Shown here: one piece after another, positions 30,998 to 38,491 of the stretch | How positions within the stretch are numbered: the stretch's first letter is position 1 | How the letters are laid out: each line of letters begins with the position of its first letter | DNA from: SOJA01 sp964598485 | GTDB taxonomy: Archaea; Thermoproteota; Bathyarchaeia; Bathyarchaeales; Bathycorpusculaceae | Reading direction: 5' to 3' | Assembly: GCA_964598485.1 (NCBI GenBank) | Contig: CAZRCD010000005.1 | Coordinates: 62,001 to 126,000 of the forward strand | Length of the DNA stretch: 64,000 nt | Notes under the pieces: generated by a model | The model's database searches: none | What the model was told of the DNA's origin: nothing | Seen by the model: the letters and a program-made list of their open reading frames with translations, nothing else | Program-made: the position numbers and the translations under genes

Positions 30998-31276
30998 ATG
31001 AAAATGACCGACCTTGTAGTGGAGATTATAATAGAGAAAAGAAAAATGCAAGCGGAAGGTAAAGACGTAAAATATCTAATAGTTACTTCACAAACTCATA
31101 CCGAAATATTAGAAATACTAAGACAAACATCCAAGTCTTTTCCAAGGCACATTCACGCAACTCGTCTAAAGGAACTTAAGGATTTAACGATAATAGAAGT
31201 TGAAAATCTTCTATACCAAAAATTCATGTTAGGCTATCATCCTTCCACAAATGCGGATTCGAATCCCCGACCATGA
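30998..31276 (+). CDS. Small cargo gene product, unknown
   Basis: The 92-residue protein has an alpha/beta feel (VVEIIIEKRKMQAEG, VKYLIVTSQTHTEILEILRQ, FPRHIHATRLKELKDL) but no recognised family. It has its own TATA box and is more AT-rich than the virion genes. It lies between the real terminase 3' end and a partial copy of it, so it was probably brought in by recombination (a moron-type gene). Its last codons resemble a tRNA T-arm (GGATTCGAATCC), most likely by chance. Confidence 0.55.
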   Translation: MKMTDLVVEIIIEKRKMQAEGKDVKYLIVTSQTHTEILEILRQTSKSFPRHIHATRLKELKDLTIIEVENLLYQKFMLGYHPSTNADSNPRP

Positions 31277-31321
31277 CCGATGGAGGAACCTTCACCTTCA
31301 AGGCTCAAGATTTCTTCGAAT

Positions 31322-31414
31322 ACACATGACGATGTCTTTTGGGCGGCAGCCCTTGCATTATACTCTACAGTTGAAATGGTCGAAGAGCCCGAGGTTTTGG
31401 TAGTTCCACGATGA
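31322..31414 (+). pseudogene. Remnant of a terminase large subunit 3' end
   Basis: This 93-nt piece encodes the last 30 residues of terL in frame (THDDVFWAAALALY onward, to the stop) with one amino-acid change (Leu for Trp near the end). Forty-nine bases (31349-31397) are identical to terL 30793-30841, while the first part differs mainly at synonymous sites. That mosaic fits recombination with a related virus's terL and not a simple slip duplication. Confidence 0.85.
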
Positions 31415-31530
31415 GAAAAAGGGCCCTACAGCTTTCTCAGAGACGATGTGATGTGCGTGACACCTTAACCATTGTTAATATACTATTGCTCATAAACATT
31501 GCAGTGTATTAGCGCGCGCCTATCACAAAT

Positions 31531-31538
31531 TTTTATAA
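31531..31538 (+). promoter_or_regulatory. TATA box of the PadR-like gene
   Basis: TTTTATAA lies 31 nt before the ATG at 31569, consistent with a nearly leaderless archaeal transcript. Confidence 0.5.
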
Positions 31539-31568
31539 GCAGAGAACCATAGGAAACCGTGATTTGGC

Positions 31569-31901
31569 ATGTCTAAAATTGCAGATAACATCGTTAAGAG
31601 TTTCTCGTTCCTCACCATACTCATCGAGCTTTCGAAGGGAAAGAAGATGACCGGCTACGAAATCATGGTGCACATTAGCAGTCTGGGTTTTAAGGCAAGC
31701 ACAGGCACCGTCTATCACCAGCTCGGCATGCTGTCCAAGTGGGGCTTCATCAGAGGAGAAGAGCAGGAAACAAGATCAAAATATGCACGCAGAGGAGCAA
31801 CCGCATATGAGATGACTGAAAAGGGCATGAAAGCCTTCAAAGAGTTCAAGGAGAAATGGCGGAAACCCTTACAGTACGCACATGAGAATCTGCAAACGTA
31901 G
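31569..31901 (+). CDS. PadR-family winged-helix regulator
   Basis: The 110-residue protein has the PadR layout: helix FLTILIELSKGKKMTGYEIM, recognition helix STGTVYHQLGMLSKWGFI, wing RRGATAYEMTEKGMKAF and a C-terminal helix. It has its own TATA box. The stop is followed immediately by the 20-nt repeat (31903-31922) also found at the left end. It may control that site, which precedes two gene sets; this is inference from position. Confidence 0.8.
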   Translation: MSKIADNIVKSFSFLTILIELSKGKKMTGYEIMVHISSLGFKASTGTVYHQLGMLSKWGFIRGEEQETRSKYARRGATAYEMTEKGMKAFKEFKEKWRKPLQYAHENLQT

Positions 31902-31902
31902 G

Positions 31903-31922
31903 TTCACTTTAACTTATCTCTC
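31903..31922 (+). repeat. 20-nt direct repeat, right copy
   Basis: Exact copy of 2066-2085, located between the PadR-like gene and the ABC-ATPase/acetyltransferase gene, 48-67 nt before the latter's TTG start. Confidence 0.6.
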
Positions 31923-31969
31923 TCTGCACGGTTCCGCAGTGTCTTTTCTGCACAACTAACTTAAAGTCA

Positions 31970-33454
31970 TTGAATTTAATTGCAAGAGGGGAATCAGCCT
32001 TCAGAAGGCGTGAGTTTTTCCGTATAACCAAGTATGCACGTCGATATGATAGGCGTGAAGGTAAATTTACGATTAATGTTGCTTATGAGACTGCTGTGGA
32101 GATATCGCCGCGTACTACTGCTGTGGCTGATGCTTTTGGGCTTGGGATTGATGAGGAACAGAAGTTTGTGATTTATGATAATGTTGAGTTTAAGATCGGG
32201 CCTCGAGACATCGTCTACATTACTGGGGATTCCGGATCAGGCAAAAGTGTTTTGTTGAAGGAAATTAAGAAGGATTTGGGCGATGAAGCTGTTGACATGG
32301 CGGATATCCAGCTGGATTTGAACCGGCCGCTGATTGAGACTGTGGGCGAAAGTGTTGAGGAAGGTTTGGAGTTGCTTAGTCGTGTCGGGCTTAATGATGC
32401 CTTTTTATTTTTGCGTAAATATTCTCAGCTTAGTGACGGCCAGAAATACCGTTATAGACTTGCGAAGTTACTAGAGTCTGGTAAGCAATGGTGGCTTATG
32501 GATGAGTTCTGTTCAACTTTAGATCGTGACACAGCGAAGATTGTGGCTTTTAACGTTCAGAAACTTGCTAGAAAAGAAGGTAAAGCTGTGGTTGCTGCAA
32601 CTACACATAGGGATCTTGCTGATGATCTTGCGCCGGACGTGCATGTTCATAAAAGGTTTGGAAAAGAAATTACCGTTAAGTATTATACTGATGCGTATAT
32701 ACCGCAGTGTACACTTCTTGAGGAGATGCATATTGAACCTGGCGTGCTTGATGATTGGCGCCGGCTTGCTGGTTTTCATTATCGAAGTCATAAGGTTGCA
32801 GCTACCCGGGAGATCTTCTGTTTGTGGCGTGGATACGAGTTGTGCGGCGTGATTGTTTATAGTTATCCGCCTATAGCGTGTTTTGGTAGGCGTCAAGTTT
32901 TGCCTAAAATGACAATTCAAGAGTTGAATAAGAAACTAAGCATCATCAGCCGTGTTGTTGTTCATCCGAAGTATCGCAGTATCGGTTTAGGTGCTAAGCT
33001 TGTTCGGGAAACTTTAGCGCGTGCTGGGACGCCTTATGTGGAGATGGTTGCTGTCATGGCGAAGTATAATCCGTTTGCAGAGAAAGCGGGAATGCAGAAG
33101 ATAGCTGTGCAGCAGCCAACCCAGAAAGTTTTAAGGATATCCGAAGCTTTGTCAAGTTTAGGTTTTAATCTTCAGTTTCTAAGCAGTGGGAGATATCTCC
33201 AAGATAAGCTTGAGAATCTAAGCAGTGAACAGTTGGCAATGCTAAAGGACGCTTTCATAAAAAATGCTCATCCAAGACTTAGAAAAGTGTTCAGTCCCCA
33301 TCAGCCTTATGGAACAAAAGCTGATTATGTTAAAGGCGTGAAAAATGCAGACTTAACGAAAATGGCTAAACTAATTAAGATTGTGGGCATGCTTCTTCAG
33401 TCGAAAGTTTACCTGTTTTGGGCTACTGAATCAAATGAAAAAAAGACGCCTTAA
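31970..33454 (+). CDS. ABC-type ATPase fused to GNAT acetyltransferase domain (COG2401-like)
   Basis: The 494-residue protein has an ABC ATPase domain (Walker A GDSGSGKS near 87-94, signature LSDGQKYR near 158, Walker B WWLMDEFCSTLD near 175) with no membrane part, followed by a GNAT domain at about 290-400 (IISRVVVHPKYRSIGLGAKL with the acetyl-CoA-binding R-x-x-G-x-G variant). The combination matches COG2401, known from archaea and their mobile elements but of unclear function. TTG start at 31970. Roles in DNA transactions, anti-defence or protein modification are possible; none can be shown here. Confidence 0.8.
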   Translation: MNLIARGESAFRRREFFRITKYARRYDRREGKFTINVAYETAVEISPRTTAVADAFGLGIDEEQKFVIYDNVEFKIGPRDIVYITGDSGSGKSVLLKEIKKDLGDEAVDMADIQLDLNRPLIETVGESVEEGLELLSRVGLNDAFLFLRKYSQLSDGQKYRYRLAKLLESGKQWWLMDEFCSTLDRDTAKIVAFNVQKLARKEGKAVVAATTHRDLADDLAPDVHVHKRFGKEITVKYYTDAYIPQCTLLEEMHIEPGVLDDWRRLAGFHYRSHKVAATREIFCLWRGYELCGVIVYSYPPIACFGRRQVLPKMTIQELNKKLSIISRVVVHPKYRSIGLGAKLVRETLARAGTPYVEMVAVMAKYNPFAEKAGMQKIAVQQPTQKVLRISEALSSLGFNLQFLSSGRYLQDKLENLSSEQLAMLKDAFIKNAHPRLRKVFSPHQPYGTKADYVKGVKNADLTKMAKLIKIVGMLLQSKVYLFWATESNEKKTP

Positions 33455-33468
33455 AAAAGAGCTGGTCC

Positions 33469-33801
33469 CTAGCTCTCTTCTGAATCAGATGAAACAAGTT
33501 CAAATTCATATGCGCTCACGGTCTCCTCGGGATTCCAGCTTCCGTAGGATTTCGTCCATGCCTTACGAAACTCTTCTAGGCTGTCGAATCCTTCTTTTTT
33601 TATGTCTTCTGAGCTTATTTCTCCAAGCTTCTGCTCAAATCGGCGTTTAATAATGATATGGGCTTCTGGCCTTCTGAATCGGCTGCTGCGGATTCCGTAT
33701 CTGCGACCGACTTTGTATTTACGCTGGCTGGCTCGTCTGGTTTGGGTTTTCTGTCCTTCTCGGATTTTCTTGATGAGTGGTCCTCTGAATATCGTAAGCA
33801 T
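33469..33801 (-). CDS. ASCH-domain protein
   Basis: The 110-residue protein starts with IFRGPLIKKIREGQKTQTRR, the signature of ASCH/PUA-like proteins with the basic KTxTRR motif, followed by KVGRRYGIR and PEAHIIIKRRFEQKLGEIS. ASCH domains bind RNA or nucleotides; some are hydrolases of modified cytidine. It is convergent with the ABC/GNAT gene and shares 187 nt with the upstream gene in another frame. Confidence 0.75.
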   Translation of the reverse strand: MLTIFRGPLIKKIREGQKTQTRRASQRKYKVGRRYGIRSSRFRRPEAHIIIKRRFEQKLGEISSEDIKKEGFDSLEEFRKAWTKSYGSWNPEETVSAYEFELVSSDSEES

Positions 33802-34055
33802 TTCTCTCCATATTGTCCGGTTAATTCTTCTTCTTCAATGGTTGGCAAACCTTTCTTTTGCCGGTATAAGTTGCTTAGAACTATTATTTTAGCTCTGTGG
33901 AAATAGCTGCCTTCACGTAATTCTCTCTTGGTTGCTGTTATGCCTTTAAAATCCGAGCCCATTGTTCGCGCCTGTTCTTCCTGGTATAGCTGCTGGGCTT
34001 TTTCCCAGATCTGTGGTCTTACATAAGGCCAAAATTTACCTTTAAGACGTGGCAT
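33615..34055 (-). CDS. Small viral protein overlapping the ASCH gene
   Basis: The 146-residue frame starts with LKGKFWPYVRPQIWEKAQQL and a conserved-looking helical part up to about residue 85, then passes into low-complexity sequence (KPKPDEPASVNTKSVADTES) where it overlaps the ASCH gene. The N-terminal 80 residues look like real protein; the overlapping part may be tolerated read-through or true double coding. No family recognised. Confidence 0.55.
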   Translation of the reverse strand: MPRLKGKFWPYVRPQIWEKAQQLYQEEQARTMGSDFKGITATKRELREGSYFHRAKIIVLSNLYRQKKGLPTIEEEELTGQYGEKCLRYSEDHSSRKSEKDRKPKPDEPASVNTKSVADTESAAADSEGQKPISLLNADLSRSLEK

Positions 34056-34169
34056 TTTTGCTCGAAAAGAAGCTTAGCGCTTGCCTTTTTAAATTCAACG
34101 TCAGAACTCTCTCAACAAGAGTCAACGGTTGATTCAAGATAAACGTTAACTTACGCAACGCGAGCACTA

Positions 34170-34817
34170 TTGGAACTTCGTAAATCATTATTCGTGAAAG
34201 AGAAAATAGAAAGAACACAAGCAGTTTTATATGATTTTAAAGATATATGGATTTTGGAGGAATATTCACCATTGACCGCCAGACCTAAAATTGTGCTATG
34301 GATTCCGGTAATTGCGATAGCCGTGATAGGTTTTGCTCTATACATTCCTGAACTTTTGGGCTTTCGATTAGGACTTTCATACACTGAAAAGACAAGTATC
34401 ATACTCACTTCTGCAATCACTCTGTTTGCAGCCATTGAAGGATATTCTACTTATATGCAAGTTGAATTAGAAAACAAGAAAAATATGATCGAGGATGCCC
34501 GAAATGAGCTTGAAAAAGCTTATGGACCACTATACACATTGTTGAATACGTTTCACTTCAAATCTGATAAACAGAAGGAATTTTATCTGGGCAATAATGA
34601 GAAGATTCATGTAGATGAAATATTAGCAACATATCCGTTCATGTTTCCTCCTGAAATATACGATTTGTGGCTAAAGAAAATTCAAAATCTTTCTCCTTCT
34701 CTTGATGTAGATACCTTTACGACAAAAGACTATACAATCCCCTTTGAGTTTAGAGATAGGATAAATGAAGAATATGGCCGTAGGGTCAAGAAATATAATG
34801 AACTCTTAAAGAAATGA
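34170..34817 (+). CDS. Two-helix membrane protein with cytoplasmic coiled domain
   Basis: The 215-residue protein has two hydrophobic segments (about 42-62 and 75-95) and a long charged helical C-terminal domain (QVELENKKNMIEDARNELEK, then EEYGRRVKKYNELLKK). It is markedly more AT-rich than neighbours and stands alone on the plus strand between two minus-strand genes, so it is a likely moron. Some superinfection-exclusion proteins have this plan, but no family is recognised. TTG start at 34170. Confidence 0.55.
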   Translation: MELRKSLFVKEKIERTQAVLYDFKDIWILEEYSPLTARPKIVLWIPVIAIAVIGFALYIPELLGFRLGLSYTEKTSIILTSAITLFAAIEGYSTYMQVELENKKNMIEDARNELEKAYGPLYTLLNTFHFKSDKQKEFYLGNNEKIHVDEILATYPFMFPPEIYDLWLKKIQNLSPSLDVDTFTTKDYTIPFEFRDRINEEYGRRVKKYNELLKK

Positions 34818-34828
34818 TAAGTGCACAC

Positions 34829-36352
34829 CTATTTTTTTCTGAATGCTTGTGTTAGGAATGTTTGCATGTTGCTTGTGCCTTCTTTCATGTAGGTTTTGAA
34901 TAGTTTTTTCATGTCTAGTTTTTTGCCTATGGTTTCGCCGGCTAATTTTCCGAGTAGCCATGTGGGCACGAGTTCTATGTGATATTTTTTGGCTAGTTGG
35001 TATGTTTCTTTTTTGAAGTATGGGCTTATGAGTATGGGGTGCACGTCTTGTTTTATGACGTGAACCTGTAGGGTTTGGTTTCCTTCGCGTAATTCAACTT
35101 GTGTGCCGAATTCTCTGCTGAATCTCAGTTTCTCTATAAATTCCTGTAGGTGCTGTGGTGTTGCTCCGCCCCGGTAATATTTACATTCGATCGGATAGTA
35201 ATGCGTCCACAAGACTTTACCGTTAGAGTAAAAGTCGATTTGTAATACTCTGTCGATTTGTTTGGCGTTGCTTAATTTTATGTCGTAGTGTTCTTTGCCG
35301 CCTACGATTCTTCGCCAGAAACTGACTTTGATCTGCAGGTTTTGGAGGGCTAGATCCGCGGTTTGCTGTGCGAAAGCTTCGTGGAAGACGCCTATTCTGC
35401 CGGCGAATCTTTTCTGGCTGCTTATTTTTCTTTGCCAATACCAGGTTTGTTTTTCAACATCGTCCGTGGTGAGCTGTTGTTTGTCGTAGATGAAGCCTTG
35501 TCCGCTTATCATAGCAATTGTGAGGTTTGAGTAGATCTGTGTTAGAATTTTGATGCCTTTCAATGTTTCGTACTGTCCTAGTTCTTTGTCAAATTTCGTG
35601 TAGGGTGTGAATCGTTTTTGGCTGCTGTCTTTGCGGATCTCGATTAGCATGGCGTTGACGTGTGGACTGTATAGGCCTTTTCCTTGTTCTACTCGTTTTT
35701 GAGCTTGATCTGTTCCTGGTAGTCCGTAAACGTAGCCTTTAATCTGTCCTTGAAAAGGTGTTTCTCTTGCTAAGATTCGGTTGAAGAAGCCGCGTCTTTC
35801 CAGCATGCCTTTCTTTCGCATTTTGTTCAGCATTCTGCTTGCTCTGTTTAATGGTACTTTGAAATAGTCTGCGACTTCGCTGGATACGGCGCCTACTGTT
35901 CTGCTTTCGAAAAACTTCTGAATTTCTTTCTCTTTTAACCATCCTTTCCTTGCCTTTTCCAGAACGGTTTTGCTGTAAGGAATAAACACGACATTGACTT
36001 TGTCCTTAGTTTCCTTCAAGGTGTAACGTTCTGTCCTAGGCAACTCAACAGTTACAACACCGCTGGCCGTCATCGTTGGGCTGTCAACTCTAAGCCACAT
36101 GAAACTTGTGAACTTCCGCCAATACTTGCCCTTTCCAGGTTTGCTTTCAACATAACACACGCTAATCTTTTCTCGGCTGCGCATGATCTTTCCGTCTTTC
36201 CAAAGCTGCACTAAATACGACATAACCGTGGTCGGATAACTTCTCAATAATCTAACCAAATCCATACGGAAACAGGGCTCAACCAAAAACCCTAACAAAC
36301 GCTCTTGGAAGGCTTGCTGTTCAGCTCTACTTCCTTTCGGCACAGCTAACAC
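34829..36352 (-). CDS. Winged-helix and PD-(D/E)XK nuclease protein next to attR
   Basis: The 507-residue protein has two winged helices (about 14-75 and 135-195) and a C-terminal nuclease domain (about 320-470) with the restriction-endonuclease core: an Asp in VLQIDFYSNG, then YPIECKYYRGG (E-x-K) and a final HPILISPYFKKETYQLAKK. This resembles Mrr-like nucleases. Its place beside attR is where an integrase is expected, yet it has no tyrosine or serine recombinase motif. It could be a DNA-processing enzyme, a defence nuclease or a new recombination protein. Start at 36352. Confidence 0.65.
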   Translation of the reverse strand: MLAVPKGSRAEQQAFQERLLGFLVEPCFRMDLVRLLRSYPTTVMSYLVQLWKDGKIMRSREKISVCYVESKPGKGKYWRKFTSFMWLRVDSPTMTASGVVTVELPRTERYTLKETKDKVNVVFIPYSKTVLEKARKGWLKEKEIQKFFESRTVGAVSSEVADYFKVPLNRASRMLNKMRKKGMLERRGFFNRILARETPFQGQIKGYVYGLPGTDQAQKRVEQGKGLYSPHVNAMLIEIRKDSSQKRFTPYTKFDKELGQYETLKGIKILTQIYSNLTIAMISGQGFIYDKQQLTTDDVEKQTWYWQRKISSQKRFAGRIGVFHEAFAQQTADLALQNLQIKVSFWRRIVGGKEHYDIKLSNAKQIDRVLQIDFYSNGKVLWTHYYPIECKYYRGGATPQHLQEFIEKLRFSREFGTQVELREGNQTLQVHVIKQDVHPILISPYFKKETYQLAKKYHIELVPTWLLGKLAGETIGKKLDMKKLFKTYMKEGTSNMQTFLTQAFRKK

Positions 36353-36433
36353 CCCTTATACATGCACCTTAACATAAATACGGATAGGCGAAACGAAACT
36401 GCCAATTAACCTAACCCCCCACCATGCAGAGCA

Positions 36434-37360
36434 CTAAGCTAGGCACGAAAATAAGCCTTTAGCACAAAAACAACTCAAAAAACCATTCCTTACACGAAAA
36501 GAATACCATTGCATATGTCCCTTAGCCCATCTATATCTCTGTTTCCAGTAGTCCAACCAGTTTTCAACGGCCTCCTCATAACATTCTGCATCATTGACGT
36601 ACCTAATCTTGTAACCAGCAAGATAAACACGAAAAGTTAGGTCAGTGTCCTCTGCTAAAATTGATTCATCCCATCCATTCAAAGACTCCAATAGGCTACG
36701 TCTAAATCCACCTACCGTGCCTCCAAACTGCGAAATCAATCCTAGACTGTCTCGTGCTTGTTGATCAACACGGTATCCCCCTATCCTTTCCAAAGCCACA
36801 AGCCTTGTTACAAGGTTTTGCGGTTCATTCAGAACTGTAACTCTGCCCTGCACCGCTCCAACCTTTGGGTCAGTAAACTCTGCCACAAGTTTTTCTATAA
36901 TATCCCTCTGCGGGTAATAGTCCGCATCAAAGCAAAAGATAATTTCGCCTTCTGATTGTTTCAGTCCTATGTTTAGGGCTGATGCTTTACCCTTCCCTCC
37001 TTCCCCATGGTTTCTGTGTATAACTTTAATATAGTTATAGGATTTTGCATATCCTTCTGCTGTCTCCCCAGTGTCATCCGTTGAAGCATCATCTATTACT
37101 ATTACTTGCATCTTATCTTTCGGATAAGTTAGTTTTGTCATTCCTTGGAGTATTCTCCCAATTACTCGTTCTTCGTTGTGTGCAGGGATGAGAATTGATA
37201 CTGGAGGCTGATAAGCCTCGTTTTTTGTAGTAACAGCAGCTTTTTTACGCTTAGAGGTATGGTTAAGGACAGCTAGGGTGAAAACATAGTGGCGGATAAG
37301 GTAAGCCGTCATCACAAATGTCAAAATCAGAAACAATGCTTCTAGGATTTCAACTATCAA
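36434..37360 (-). pseudogene. N-terminal fragment of family-2 glycosyltransferase, cut by the provirus
   Basis: The fragment has an N-terminal membrane helix, the GT2 domain with VSILIPAHNEERVIG, VIDDASTDDT, the DxD motif FDADYY, the acceptor motif AEDTDL and the QxxRW motif QRYRW, and then crosses attR into 24 codons of viral sequence (from QWYSFRVRN to a TAG at 36434). Host sequence ends at 36509. The missing membrane helices are at 1348-1788. Intact, it would be a processive-type glycosyltransferase of cell-surface polysaccharide or lipid-linked sugar. Without them it is probably inactive. Confidence 0.88.
36507..36528. other. attR (right attachment site)
   Basis: The sequence CATTGCATATG, then TCCC, then TTAGCCC. 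Here the virus is on the left and host on the right. Reconstructed attB, host-left plus this right half, encodes WAKGHMQCAFK on the minus strand without a break, which supports the site. Confidence 0.85.
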
Positions 37361-37769
37361 GACGATTCACCTTTACTGTTTTAGAGCTGGCCAAAACTGA
37401 CAAACTTATCGACCAGAACGAAACAACCCAAATAAGGTTTAGCAGAGGATTCAAAATCATGTACAATACGTTTAAAAAGTCTCCAAAGTAGCAAGCTGCA
37501 ACATAGGAAAATGAGGAGAAAAGACTGTTCCAAAGCAAGCCAATCACATTGCCAATCAGCAACAGCGCTATCTTCTTTACAAATGACCCATCCAACGGAA
37601 AAACTAGAGACACAAAGAGAAAATCAAAAACCATGAGCATGAGAGCTGCCTCATTGTTGACGAAATAAAAAGACAAGAGTATAACATATATTACAATTAC
37701 TCCAGCAAAAAATCCGAGCATTGAATGTCTAATTCTTACCATTTTCTCCTTTAGCAAAGCCCTCTCCAC
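37350..37769 (-). CDS. Four-helix membrane protein upstream of the glycosyltransferase
   Basis: The 139-residue protein has about four transmembrane segments and a basic N terminus. Its 3' end overlaps the GT2 start by 11 nt, so the two are cotranscribed and may act together at the membrane, for example GtrA-like in moving lipid-linked sugars. I do not recognise the family with certainty. The upstream gap (37770-37878) is AT-rich with CTATATGA- and TTATATC-like boxes that could be its promoter. Confidence 0.6.
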   Translation of the reverse strand: MERALLKEKMVRIRHSMLGFFAGVIVIYVILLSFYFVNNEAALMLMVFDFLFVSLVFPLDGSFVKKIALLLIGNVIGLLWNSLFSSFSYVAACYFGDFLNVLYMILNPLLNLIWVVSFWSISLSVLASSKTVKVNRLDS

Positions 37770-37878
37770 ACTTCATCTATAGAACTTAATTATAGAACAA
37801 TCATATAGAAAACAAAAGATATAAGATTTCGGTAAACCAAAAATTAAAAGATTCATCTCAAGTCTTCATGAAGCATTT

Positions 37879-38466
37879 TCAGCAATCTTTAGAAGATTTT
37901 AGAACAATGTTATCCATCACCAAGCATAAAATATGAAAAACCTCCTCTCTATCCAAGTTGTTTGTATCCAATATCAAATAGAAGGGCCTAAAATCTTCTA
38001 AACTGAAGCCATAAAGCTTCTTATAGATAGCCTTTGTCTTTTCCTCCTTGCTCTTCAATGCCTTTAAGGCTTCTTTGACGCTTATCCCGTCTCTTCTAGC
38101 TATTCTCTCCGCCCTCTTCTCTGGAGAAGCCTCCAACAAGATCTTGAAGCCTTCTTCGAGAAGCCACGGCATTGTCCAACTGTCTAAGACCACATTTCCT
38201 TGCCGTGCCAGTTCCACAAGTTTTTTGTCAACAGTCTCGTCAAATTTTGAGTATTCACTTCTCCTTTCCAGAAAACGCATCCCTTCTTTGCTTTCCCACC
38301 ATCCGCGTTCAAGCGGTTTGTACCCTTCTTCTATGGCTAAAGCTTTTAATACATCTCCGCCTGAACAATATTTGAACCCGTATTTTTTCGCCAGTCTCTT
38401 TGCCAGCGTGCTTTTTCCAGTTCCCGCCATTCCGCAAATACAGATTACCATGGATTCTTTAACCAT
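37879..38466 (-). CDS. cmk: Cytidylate kinase, archaeal type
   Basis: The 195-residue protein has the P-loop GMAGTGKST (12-20), the sequence GGDVLKALA after the first helix, and LID-like region with RAERIARRDG, as in archaeal Cmk (CMP/dCMP phosphorylation). The start at ATG 38466 has GAGGT upstream; TTG 38484 and ATG 38451 are alternatives. It follows rpl34e as in many archaea, but the usual rpl14e and truB do not follow; the GT2 operon does. Confidence 0.85.
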   Translation of the reverse strand: MVKESMVICICGMAGTGKSTLAKRLAKKYGFKYCSGGDVLKALAIEEGYKPLERGWWESKEGMRFLERRSEYSKFDETVDKKLVELARQGNVVLDSWTMPWLLEEGFKILLEASPEKRAERIARRDGISVKEALKALKSKEEKTKAIYKKLYGFSLEDFRPFYLILDTNNLDREEVFHILCLVMDNIVLKSSKDC

Positions 38467-38491
38467 TGTTTTGGAAAACCTCAACTTAGTT

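Larger units (their letters stand above)
1781..36528. mobile_element. Integrated tailed provirus (HK97-fold, siphovirus-like), about 34.7 kb
   Basis: The boundaries are set by a 22-nt imperfect repeat at 1781-1802 and 36507-36528 and by the fact that joining the outer flanks restores a complete glycosyltransferase gene. Inside lie all modules of a head-tail virus: terminase, portal, maturation protease, major capsid, connector, neck, tail tube, frameshifted tail chaperone, tape measure, hub and fibres. There are also many small regulators. No integrase, DNA polymerase or lysis gene is recognised. All virion genes read on the plus strand. The structural set looks intact, so the element may still be inducible if an integrase acts in trans or is of an unknown type. 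Confidence 0.93.

Noticed and set aside
31250..31276. A third tRNA T-arm-like sequence (GGATTCGAATCC) at the end of the cargo gene
   Set aside because: The match is short, palindromic, lies in coding sequence and lacks a good stem extension, so chance is the better explanation.
1781..36528. CRISPR array or cas genes in the provirus or flanks
   Set aside because: No set of regularly spaced direct repeats with unique spacers and no Cas-like protein was found; the repeats seen are either within one gene or only two copies.
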